A program made the translations under genes and the position numbers. Below, in pieces: positions 54,997-63,461 of a stretch of DNA of 64,000 bases. The stretch comes from Streptomyces sp. KMM 9044 (lineage in GTDB: Bacteria > Actinomycetota > Actinomycetes > Streptomycetales > Streptomycetaceae), in contig NZ_CP113910.1 of the NCBI RefSeq assembly GCF_024701375.2, positions 3,534,001-3,598,000 on the forward strand. The letters run 5' to 3'. Positions within the stretch are counted from its first letter, which is position 1; every line of letters begins with the position of its first letter. The notes under the pieces were generated by a model. It searched no databases. It had not been told where the DNA came from and worked only from the letters and a program-made list of their open reading frames with translations.

Positions 54997-55974
54997 GGCC
55001 CCGGAGCGCGTGGACAGCGTGTGCCCGGTGTGCCGAAGGTCGTAGAACCGGAAGCCCTCAGGCATCCCGACGACCTCTCGTGCCCGCCGCCACTTACGCC
55101 CGAAGGTGCTGCGCCGGAACGGAGCACCTTTCTCCCCCACGAAGATCAGCCCATCGGGGCCTGGCTCGGCGTAGCTCTCCAGATGCCAGCGGAACTCCCG
55201 GCGGAGGAACGCGGGAAGAATCACAGTCCGGGTGCCCGCCTCCGACTTGGTGTCGCCCCGGACGCGCCGCCCGTTCATCCGCTCGGGCTCGGCGAGACGG
55301 ACGCGGACTCGAAGGTTGTCGAGGTCGACGTCTCGGCGACGGAGGCCGGCCAGTTCCTCCGGACGCATAGGACCGTACGCGCCGAGGTAGACCATGAGCC
55401 GCCACCGCATCCCCACCGCTTCGGCGAGGGCATCGACCTGGGCGACGGTGGCGATGCGCCGCTCAGCCGCCTTCTCCTTACCAGCGCCCTCGATTCGGCA
55501 CGGGTTGCGCGTGATCAGCTCGTCATCCACGGCCGTCTCCATGATGGCCTTGAGGAGCCGATACGCCTTGGCCGTCATCGTCTTGACGTTCGTGGTCCGC
55601 AGCCGATCAGCCCGCCACTCCCGGACACGCGGAGCGGTGATCTCGTCCAAGTCCGACTCGGCGAAGGCGAACAGGTGCTTGTCGAGGAGGTAGCGGTACA
55701 GATCGCGGGTGAGCTGCGCAAGCTCCCGCTCGTCGACCCACTTGTCGGCGTAGGCCCGGAAGCTCACCGCGCCTGCTTCGGGGTCACGCCACTCGCCCCG
55801 GCGGATCTCCGTCTGTTTCTCGGCAAGCCAGTCGTCGGCATCAGCCGTCGTCTCGAAGGTGATGGGAGCCGGACGCATCACGCCTTCAGGGCCCGGATAC
55901 CGCGCCTGGTACCGGCCGGAGGGAAGCCGTCTGATCGCGCCGAAACGGCGGCGCCTGCCCTTGCTGTTGGCCAT
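54997..55974 (-). pseudogene. Second integrase, N-terminal and core piece
   Basis: MANSKGRRRRFGAIRRLPSGRYQARYPGPEG through GAYGPMRPEELAGLR and FRFYDLRHTGHTLSTRSGA, after which the frame enters the MITE and runs into an unrelated tail. The catalytic Tyr is on the other side, so the enzyme is dead. It lies just beyond the right att site in the same orientation as the first integrase: the remains of a second AICE in tandem. An xis gene should follow, but the IS256 element stands there instead. Confidence 0.88.
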
Positions 55975-55987
55975 CAGGCGGCGGGTC

Positions 55988-57451
55988 TATCATGATTTAG
56001 GCGTTCTTAGACCCTTTGACCTAGTGGTTTTTGGTTGGTCTGTCTGGCCTGTACCCGTCCGGCGGTAAGGCGGCCGTCGAAGAGCTGGTCGAACTCGTTC
56101 AATGCGGCCTTCCACTTGCTGTTCCAGCGCTTGCGTCCGCGGCCGGAGGGGGCGGGGGCGAGGGTGGCCAGGTAGATCCTCTTGAGCGCTGCCTGTTCGT
56201 TGGGGAAGTGCCCGCAGGCGGTGGCGGCCCGGCGGTAGCGGGCGTTGAGGGACTCGATGCTGTTGGTCGTGCAGACGACCTCGCGGATGGAGTCGGGGAA
56301 GGCCAGGAACGGCACGAACTCGCTCCAGGCCCGCTGCCGGACGGCGGCGATGCTGCCGTATTTGTGGCCCCACTTGGCATCGAACTCGTCGAGCCGCTCG
56401 CGGGCCTGGAACTCGTTGACGGCCGTATGGACGGGCTTGAGGTCGGCGGCGACCTCGGGCCAGTCCCGGCGGGACGCGTAGCGCAGGCTCTGTCGGATCG
56501 GATGAACGACGCAGCGCTGCACGACAGTCTGTGGCCACACGTTGTTCACCGCGTCGGGCAGGGCACTGAGCCCGTCGCAGACCAGCATGAGGACATCCCT
56601 CACTCCGCGATTGCGCAGGTCGGTGAGGACCTGCTGCCAGAATGTGGCGCCCTCGCCGCCGTTGCCGGCCCACAGGCCGAGGATTTCGCGGTAGCCATCG
56701 GCGGTGACCGCGACGGCCACGTGGATGGGCCTGTTGGCGACCTGCCCGTCACGGATCTTGACGTGGATCGCGTCGACGAAGATCACCGGGTAGACCGGGT
56801 CGAGCGGACGGGTGCGCCACTCGTTCATCGACTCCAGGGCCTTGTCGGTGATCGTGGAGATCATCTCCTTGGACGCGCTCATCCCGTAGACCTCGTCCAG
56901 GTGCGCGACGATCTCGCCGGAGGTCATACCCCGCGCGGTCAGCGACAGGACCATCTCGTCCAGTGCGCCGGTCCGACGCGCGTGCCGGGGCAGGGCCTTC
57001 GGCCGGAACGTACCCCGCCGGTCGCGCGGAACCTGCAGCACGATCGGCCCGACCTCGCTCATCACCTTCTCCTGCCGGTAGCCGTTACGGCCGTTGCCGC
57101 CCGAACGCGAGCCCCGCCCACCGACCCGCTCGGCCTCGGCCGCCAGATGCTCCTCCAACTCGGTCTCCAGCGCGGCCTGCATCAGATGCTGCGTGATCGC
57201 GGGCAGCAGCCCGCCCTCGCCCACCAGCTTCAGCCCGCCGCCGCGGACCTGGTCCTGCGCCGGCAGCGTCAACGCGTCCGGCAGGTCCAGGCTCAGCCCG
57301 TCCACGGTCTCCGGCATCCTCTTCACGTCTGCACCGTCCGCAGCCGCCTCGCCCGACGCAAGCGACACGCCGCCCACCGTCTCGAGAGAGTGAGCCCTCT
57401 GGATCATCATCAGGTGTCCCTTCTGGTGAAGTTTCCACCTAATTCACGACA
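55988..57451. mobile_element. IS256-family element
   Basis: About 1.46 kb. Weak terminal inverted repeats: TATCATGATTTAGG at the left against TGTCGTGAATTAGG (inverse of 57438-57451) at the right, 11 of 14 matching. It lies 13 bp upstream of the second integrase start, apparently replacing xis. A target duplication was not found. Confidence 0.7.
56007..57410 (-). CDS. IS256-family transposase, intact
   Basis: 467 residues. Typical Mutator/IS256 text: HLMQAALETELEEHLAAEAERV near residue 90, PRDRRGTFRPKALPRHARR, first Asp in YPVIFVDAIHVKIRDG, second in VLMLVCDGLSALPDAVNNVWPQTVVQRCVVH, and the Glu in VVCTTNSIESLNARYRRA. The start may be later than 57410, because IS256 proteins are usually 400-420 residues. 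Confidence 0.92.
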   Translation of the reverse strand: MMIQRAHSLETVGGVSLASGEAAADGADVKRMPETVDGLSLDLPDALTLPAQDQVRGGGLKLVGEGGLLPAITQHLMQAALETELEEHLAAEAERVGGRGSRSGGNGRNGYRQEKVMSEVGPIVLQVPRDRRGTFRPKALPRHARRTGALDEMVLSLTARGMTSGEIVAHLDEVYGMSASKEMISTITDKALESMNEWRTRPLDPVYPVIFVDAIHVKIRDGQVANRPIHVAVAVTADGYREILGLWAGNGGEGATFWQQVLTDLRNRGVRDVLMLVCDGLSALPDAVNNVWPQTVVQRCVVHPIRQSLRYASRRDWPEVAADLKPVHTAVNEFQARERLDEFDAKWGHKYGSIAAVRQRAWSEFVPFLAFPDSIREVVCTTNSIESLNARYRRAATACGHFPNEQAALKRIYLATLAPAPSGRGRKRWNSKWKAALNEFDQLFDGRLTAGRVQARQTNQKPLGQRV

Positions 57452-57479
57452 CTCCCACCCGGGGCTTGACAGAGTGATG

Positions 57480-58301
57480 TCAGCGCCGGGAGGCGGGCCA
57501 GGTCCCGCTCGTTTCATAGACGGCGTCGGGGGTGTTCTGGACAATCCATTGCAGATAAGAGCTGACGCGAGTGCTCACGGAGGGACTGTCGGTGGCACAG
57601 CCCCTGCCGTAGGAGATGACTCCGATCAGGACGGGGTACCCCGCGTCGTAGGTCACAGGACCGCCACTGTCGAACACACAGGTGTCCCGGCCCGGTGTGT
57701 GGGTGCAGATACTGCCGGACGTGATGTCCTCCATGCCTCGGCTGACGCACTCGGCGTTGGTCATCGTGTCGAGGCCGACGCTCTGCAGGACGCTGCTCGC
57801 CGGGCCGCCGAGGCTTTGGCTGCCCCAGCCCATAGCCGTCACGCGGACGTTGTCGAAGGCACCGGGCGCGTGCTGCCAGGGCAGGTAGGCCTCCCTGATG
57901 CCCCCGCTTCTCTCCACTGGCACCGCGAGTCTTACCAAGGCGATGTCAGCGTCCTGGGTGTAGTGGTTGTAGTTCTCGTGAACTCTGATGTAGTTGACCG
58001 GGACCAGCTTCGTGTAGGGGTTTTCCATGGCCTTGCTGATGTCGTGATCGCCCAGCAGAACCCTCAAGCTCTGGGCTTGCCTCCCCTGAAGGCAGTGCGC
58101 GGCGGTCACCACATACCTGGGGGAGATCAGTGTCGCCCCGCAGAACACGCGATGCTGCGTGTCGACCAGGCCGGCCATGAACTGATGGCTGAGGGGATTC
58201 GCCTCCCCTCCTCCGACGATGGCCGTGGCCGGCCTGGCCTGCAGGCCCGCCGCCAGGCACGCGCCCATCAGCAGCACCGCGAGATTCCTCTTCCAGCGCA
58301 C
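57480..58301 (-). CDS. Secreted trypsin-like serine protease (S1 family)
   Basis: 273 residues. Signal peptide MRWKRNLAVLLMGACLAAGL...PATA, then mature IVGGGEANPLSHQFMAGL. Catalytic triad: His in VVTAAHCLQG, Asp in DADIALVRLAV, Ser in GRDTCVFDSGGPVTY. Full length and in frame, with AAGGAA five bases before the GTG. It stands between two IS256-type copies in the same orientation; upstream of the start the sequence is transposon debris, so it may have been brought in by them. Confidence 0.92.
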   Translation of the reverse strand: MRWKRNLAVLLMGACLAAGLQARPATAIVGGGEANPLSHQFMAGLVDTQHRVFCGATLISPRYVVTAAHCLQGRQAQSLRVLLGDHDISKAMENPYTKLVPVNYIRVHENYNHYTQDADIALVRLAVPVERSGGIREAYLPWQHAPGAFDNVRVTAMGWGSQSLGGPASSVLQSVGLDTMTNAECVSRGMEDITSGSICTHTPGRDTCVFDSGGPVTYDAGYPVLIGVISYGRGCATDSPSVSTRVSSYLQWIVQNTPDAVYETSGTWPASRR

Positions 58302-58584
58302 AGCCGTTCCTTCCGCTTTCCGATGTGTCAGACGACCCTGGCATGATCGCGCCAGTTCCCGCCGACGGCACCATGCCTGCCCGGCTTCCCCTGTGACGCA
58401 TCGGGTAGCCAGGTGCCGTCGTGCCTGGCCTGATTCGGCCTTGGCCTTCTTCCCAACCGAGGTCACCGGAGCGCAGAAGTCACCCGAAGGAGTTACTGCG
58501 CCGCCCAGGGCGACCGGCACCCTTGTCGAGCCCGGAGAAGGACGCCTGGATCTGCAGCCCTGCTGGACCGCAGGCGGAACGGCG

Positions 58585-59546
58585 TCCTGACGAAGACGAG
58601 TGAACCGCTCGGTCGCGGCGGCCTCGTTCGGGGCCGTGTGGACGGGCTTGAGCGCCCTGGCCGTCCTGTCCCGGTCCTGACGGGCCGCATGCCGGAAGCT
58701 GTTCCTCAGCAGGTGAACGACGCAAGTCCGGACAACCGTTCGAGGCCGGAGTGTCTCCACGGCCTCGGGCAGGCCCTTCAGCCCGTCGCAGACAGCATCA
58801 GGACGTCGTCAACACCCCTGTCCTCGAGGTCCGTGAACACGCTCAGCCAGTACTTCGCGCCCTCGCCTCCGTCACCGGCCCAGATCCCCAGGATGCCCCG
58901 GTGCCCCTCGGCCGTGACCACCATCACGACGTAGATCGGACGGTTCGCCACCTGCCCGTCCCGGATCCTCACGTCGATCGCGTCCACGAACAGCACCGGA
59001 CAGACGCGGTCCGGCGGCCGGTTGGACCATTCCGCCATCCCGTCCATCACCTTGCCCGTGATCGTGGAAACCGTGGCCTTGGACACGCTCGCGCCGTAGA
59101 CCTCGGCCAGGCGCGCGGAGATCTCACCGCGCATCAGCCCCTTCACGGACAAAGACAACACCATCCCGTCCACGCCGGACAGGCACCGCTGCCGCTTCTT
59201 GACGATGGCCGGCCCGAACGCCCCCGCCACATCCCGGGGGACCTCCACCCCGACCGGACCGACATCGGCCGGCACCGTCTTCACCCGGGCCCCGCTGCGG
59301 GAGTTGCCGCCGCCCCGGCCCCCGGCGTCGTGCTCCTCGTGGCCGAGGCGATCGGTGATCCCGCCCCCCCAGAGCGGACTCCAGGACCCGCTCGGTCAAC
59401 TGCTGGAGCAGCCCGCCCTCCCCAGCCGGCTGCAGCCCCTCGCTGCGGGCCCGGTCCACGAGCATCGCAACCAACTGCTCATCACTCGCCGGCACGGCCA
59501 CCACCGGCTCGCTGCCCGGTATCCGCTCGATGGTGATGTCGCCCAT
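58585..59546 (-). pseudogene. IS256-family transposase, frameshifted remnant
   Basis: Three pieces in different frames: MGDITIERIPGSEPVVAVPASDEQLVAMLVDRARSEGLQ (from 59546), MKTVPADVGPVGVEVPRDVAGAFGP through VLFVDAIDVRIRDGQVANRPIYVV and LSVFTDLEDRGVDDVLML (59284-58790), and TVVRTCVVHLLRNSFRHAARQDRDRTARALKPVHTAPNEA (about 58760-58590). Frame breaks near 59300 and 58785; the last third is missing. Related to, but not a copy of, the intact element at 56007. Confidence 0.88.
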
Positions 59547-59593
59547 CTGGCGTCTCCTCGATCATCGGATCCGCCGTTCAGTGAACACTCCCC

Positions 59594-60108
59594 GCTTCGC
59601 CATCGCCCTCCAGACCGCCCGTGACCAGGTGATCCAGGCCGCCGGCATCATCGTGGACGCCACCGGCCCGGTCGGCACCATCGGACGCCGCGTCCTGGCC
59701 GCACTCCTGCCGTCCCGCCGCCCCCGCGTGAGCACCCGCAAGGTCAAATCACCGACCTCCCGGTACAACGAACGACGCAATGACGGCAGACCCGATCACC
59801 GCCACACCGTCCCCAGCCTCGACGTCAGTGTCCTCCAAACCTCAGAACCGCAGCCCGCGCTGCCCACCACCTCCCGGGACGACCGACATGCCGCCCCCGC
59901 TGAGCGCCGCAGACACCGAATCCTGACCCTGCTCGAAGAAGACCCCACCCGCCTGTGGAGACCCCGCGACATCGCGGCTCACTTCGGCGACGTCACCCTG
60001 GACACCATGTACAGGCAACTCTCCAGATGGGCCGAGAGCGGACTCATCCACAAGATCGGCCCCGGCCTCCACACCGCCACAACCTGGTCACCGACTCCCT
60101 TGCAGTGA
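59594..60108 (+). pseudogene. IS4-family transposase, C-terminal fragment
   Basis: FAIALQTARDQVIQAAGIIVDATGPVGTIGRRVLAALLPSRRPRVSTRKVKSPTSRYNER is the usual end of Streptomyces IS4-family transposases, followed by a small HTH-like tail (RHRILTLLEEDPTRLWRPRDIAAHFGDVTLDTMYRQLSRWAESGLI). The N-terminal part is missing here; a complementary fragment lies on the other strand at 61430-62265. Confidence 0.8.
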
Positions 60109-60179
60109 CACGGAGACCGCTGACTACCCGGCCTGGGGACAGGTCCCCACGTCGAACCCCGGGCTTTGGACCGGCTCCG

Positions 60180-60319
60180 GACTCTGTTGCTCCATTCGGC
60201 GAGCGATCACGTGCCATGCTTTCAGGGCTCGGCCGCGCCCGGCCTGCCTGCATCTGCGACGCGCTCTGACGGCCGTATCGGCACGGCGTCATCACGCCGG
60301 GTAATTGCGCAGCAGAGTC
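60180..60319. mobile_element. MITE type B, copy 2 (140 bp)
   Basis: Same length as 17909-18048 and different at about three bases. Flanked by the 6-bp direct repeat GCTCCG (60174-60179 and 60320-60325). Confidence 0.9.
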
Positions 60320-60608
60320 GCTCCGCCACCTCCTCGGGCCGCTGCCCACGAGGTCGTCCGGTTCTGCCGGTCGGCGCCGTTCGGCCCGTCGGCTGTTGCC
60401 GGCCCGACGCCGACGGCCGGGCCGGATCCGATGGGCAGGCTGGTGAAGCGTGGCCACTCGCCGGATCGTCCGCCGGGTCCTTCCCCGGGCACTGCTGACC
60501 GGCGGTCCGTGGCGGACGTAAGGGTTTCGTCATCCGCCGGGCGGCCCGGGACGGCCGATCGACCTGTTGAATGAGAGAGAGCCGAGTGACTCGCAGAATG
60601 GAGGCGGT

Positions 60609-61181
60609 ATGGGACGGGTGCGGAGCGCGTTGGTCAGGCCGTGGACGGTCGGTGTGCTGGTGGCCGCGGTCGCCGCGGTTGGCTTCGGGCTGTACTGGTT
60701 CCAGCCGTGGAAGCTGTGGCAGGACGAGACGGTGCAGGAGTCGCTGCCCGCCGCGGCAGCAGCGGTCTCGCCGGAGCCGGTCGAGACACCGTCCGGTGCG
60801 TCCTCCGCGCCGCCGGCCCCGTCCGGGCCGACGACGCTGGCGAGTGGCGAGCTGATCAGCCACGAGCACGCGACGTCCGGCACGGTGAAGCTCGTGCAAC
60901 TGGCCGACGGCTCCCACGTGGTACGCCTGGAACAGCTCGACACCAGCAACGGACCCGACCTGCGCGTGTGGCTGACCGACGCGCCGGTGAAGGAGGGAAC
61001 CGCCGGCTGGCATGTCTTCGACGACGGGGAGTACGTCAGCCTCGGGAAGCTCAAGGGCAACAAGGGCAGCCACAACTACGCCCTGCCCGAAGACGTTGAC
61101 CCGGCCCGGTTCAGCAGCGTCAGCATCTGGTGCGACCGCTTCGACGTCTCCTTCGGCGCCGCGGAACTCGCCAGGACCTGA
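60609..61181 (+). CDS. DM13-domain protein with N-terminal membrane anchor
   Basis: 190 residues. One membrane helix (PWTVGVLVAAVAAVGFGLYWF), a Pro/Ala/Ser linker (45-75), then a DM13 domain: SGELISHEHATSGTVKLVQLADGSHVVRLEQLDTSNGPDLRVWLTDAPV, YVSLGKLKGNKGSHNYALPEDVDPARFSSVSIWCDRFDVSFGAAEL, including the conserved Cys. DM13 domains are proposed to act in redox or electron transfer outside the cell. GGAGG precedes the ATG; the open frame reaches 60567. Confidence 0.85.
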   Translation: MGRVRSALVRPWTVGVLVAAVAAVGFGLYWFQPWKLWQDETVQESLPAAAAAVSPEPVETPSGASSAPPAPSGPTTLASGELISHEHATSGTVKLVQLADGSHVVRLEQLDTSNGPDLRVWLTDAPVKEGTAGWHVFDDGEYVSLGKLKGNKGSHNYALPEDVDPARFSSVSIWCDRFDVSFGAAELART

Positions 61182-61345
61182 CGCGAACGGCGGAGTTCCC
61201 GCGCGGGCCCTCTTCTCCGCCGAGCCGTCCGGTGACGGGCCGACTGTGCCCGTGCAGCCCTCCAAGGGAGCGGCGTATACCGCTTGGCCGTGGGACGGCA
61301 GGACATACATCACTTCGGTACACGGACTGGGTTCAGTACATGTCC

Positions 61346-61429
61346 ATGAAGCGCAGCCATGTCTACGCCGATCCCGAGGACCTGGCGATCGTCAAGGAGG
61401 CGGCCAAGCGGCGCGGGACGAACGAGGCC
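61346..61429 (+). pseudogene. Truncated ribbon-helix-helix antitoxin (VapB-like)
   Basis: 28 codons: MKRSHVYADPEDLAIVKEAAKRRGTNEA, the start of a CopG/Arc-type DNA-binding antitoxin. It breaks at the IS4 fragment, before the second helix. No toxin partner follows. Confidence 0.65.
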
Positions 61430-62265
61430 GGCGATGGCGAAGCCGCAGCGGTCCGGGTCGGTGCCGGGGCGGGACTCGGCGGCATCGACCATCGCTGTGC
61501 GCAGGAGTTGGCAGAGCGTCAGCAGCGACCACCTCTCCTGCTCGACGCCGGCGCGATCGCCCGAGCGCAGCACCCGCCCGTCCATGGTCGTGTGGCGGGG
61601 TGGGCAGTATGCCGATTCGTGCTCCCACCGCTGGTGATACAGGCTGACCAGGGCGGCAGCCGGATAGCGGCGAGTGTCACTCGGCGTAGTGGTCAGCCGG
61701 TGGGCGGCGGTGAGTACCGTGTGGTCGGCGCAGGTCACGGTGATCTGCGCGTCGATGATCCGTGCCGGGTTGGTGCCGATCATCGGCAGGTAGGAGCCAT
61801 CGGTCAGGCGGACGAGAACGGGGGTGCGCCGGTGGCGGTCGCCTGGGGGAGGAAGTCGTTGCCGTCGAAGCCCTTGTCCCACAAGGCCGGCGTGTCTGGC
61901 GTCGGCGGGTGCAGCGGGCGCCGGGCATGGCCTGTCTCGCCCTCGCTGGTGGGGCCGAAGACTGCGCCGGTCAGAGCCCTGGTTCCGGTCTCGACCGGCG
62001 TCATCAGCTCCACAAGGGGGTATCCGCCCTGGCCCGGAGAGCCGGGCCAGGCTCGGTTGCGGTCGGTGTCCGGGACCCTGCTCGAGCTGCGGCCGGCCGT
62101 CGAAGGAGACCGTGCGATACCCGCCGAACCGCACCCCGGGCGTCCTCGGCTGAGCCAACGGCCCCGACAACCCCTCACCCAGCCCGCGCATGGGCGCGCT
62201 GCCGACCCTGCGCCACAGATCACACAGGGCCTTCGCGGTCGGCTCGGCGACCGGCACGCCGACCA
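61430..62265 (-). pseudogene. IS4-family transposase, frameshifted central fragment
   Basis: From 62265 leftward: TAKALCDLWRRVGSAPMRGLGEGLSGPL...GVRFGGYRTVSFDG, then in a second frame GAVFGPTSEGETGHAR...DTPALWDKGFDGNDFLP, then back VLVRLTDGSYLPMIGTNPARIIDAQITVTCADHTVLTAAHRL and YPAAALVSLYHQRWEHESAY...MVDAAESRPGTDPDRCGFAIA, where homology ends. Lacks the first ~90 residues and the C-terminus; at least two frameshifts. Confidence 0.82.
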
Positions 62266-62386
62266 GCCCCGGTGGCCTGCCACCAGAGCAAATCCGTCAA
62301 CTACCCGGCCCTGGGACAAGGCTCGTGGACCTGCTGTCCGTCGCGACCGAGCCGCACTTGCCGGGCTCCGCGGAAGGGCCGCACAG

Positions 62387-62472
62387 AAGGGCCCCACGGG
62401 AAGGCCCCACGGGAAGGCCCCACGGGAAGGCCCCACGGGAAGGCCCCACGGGAAGGCCCCGTGGGAGGGCCC
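62387..62472. repeat. 13-bp tandem repeat, about six copies
   Basis: Unit AAGGCCCCACGGG, four exact copies at 62401-62452 with worn copies at both sides. In the gap between the IS4 remnant and the FHA gene. Confidence 0.88.
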
Positions 62473-62657
62473 CGGCTCGTGTCCGACGGCCGCGTTTACT
62501 TTCGAGCCGGTAACCATTTTACTGGAGGCGGCGGGGTGTGACGGCGAGAGGAGCAGCCTGTCAGGTGCACGCTTAAAACGCGGGTGGCTCGACCACGAGC
62601 TCGTCGCGCGGGCGCCGGCCAGGCACCGGGAGCAGAAGCGAACGGGCGGAGGATCGG

Positions 62658-63461
62658 ATGGAGACGGTGCTGGTCCACTTACCCGAGTCCGCTGCGGACG
62701 GACCTGAGTCCCCGGCCCGCACTCTGCCGTTGTGCCCCGGGCAGAAGGCGCGCTTCGGCCGCGGCATTCCTGAGTGCCCCGTGGACATCGCCCTGCCGGA
62801 TCCGGCAGTGCCCCGGCTGGCCGGGGAGATCCTGGCCGTCGACGTCCACTGGCAGCTGAGCAACCTCAGCGGCGCTTCCAGCCTGCTGGTGGAGAACCCC
62901 GAGGGCGCCGGTGAGTTCATCCGGATCCCGCCCCGACGACTGGCTGCCCCGATCCCGTTCGAGTTCAGCAGGGTGGTGCTGGCCACCCGTGGCGGCACCG
63001 TCGGTTTCCAGGTCTTCGCCCCCTGCCACAGCCACCTGGAGACAACCGGGGAGTCCGTGGAGCGGGGCACCGTCACCACGGCCCCCTTCGCCCTGGATTC
63101 CCACGCGACGTACTTCAGGGTGCTGGTGGCGCTGTGCGAGCCGCGGCTGCGGGACGCCTCCACCGCGGGGGTCCCCTCCACGGCCAGTGTCGTGGCCCGG
63201 CTGCGGCCTCACCCGGAGTACCGGCAACTCAGCACGAGCGCCGTGGACTTCCACATCGACTACCTGGCCGGCACCAAGCTGCGGCTGCGGCCTCCCGGTC
63301 CGGGCGCCGCCGGGCTGAGCTGGAAGCGGGAGACACTGGTGTCCACCGCACTGCGCTTCGGGCTGGTCGGGGAGGACCATCTGTCCCTGCTGCCTCCGCG
63401 AAGAACCTCGGCCCGGGCACGGCCGACGGGGCGGGCCGCGGCGGCGGAGGACTCCGCATGA
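62658..63461 (+). CDS. FHA-domain protein
   Basis: 267 residues. An FHA-like phosphothreonine-binding domain at residues 20-120: KARFGRGIPECPVDIALPDPAVPRLAGEILAVDVHWQLSNLSGASSLLVENPEG (the GR-x-x, small-strand and N-x-S pattern). The C-terminal half is a helical/beta domain with LREL-like HTH features (LSTSAVDFHIDYLAGTKLRL). Its stop overlaps the ATG of the kinase (ATGA), so it is almost certainly that kinase's substrate or partner. GGATCGG precedes the ATG. Confidence 0.8.
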   Translation: METVLVHLPESAADGPESPARTLPLCPGQKARFGRGIPECPVDIALPDPAVPRLAGEILAVDVHWQLSNLSGASSLLVENPEGAGEFIRIPPRRLAAPIPFEFSRVVLATRGGTVGFQVFAPCHSHLETTGESVERGTVTTAPFALDSHATYFRVLVALCEPRLRDASTAGVPSTASVVARLRPHPEYRQLSTSAVDFHIDYLAGTKLRLRPPGPGAAGLSWKRETLVSTALRFGLVGEDHLSLLPPRRTSARARPTGRAAAAEDSA

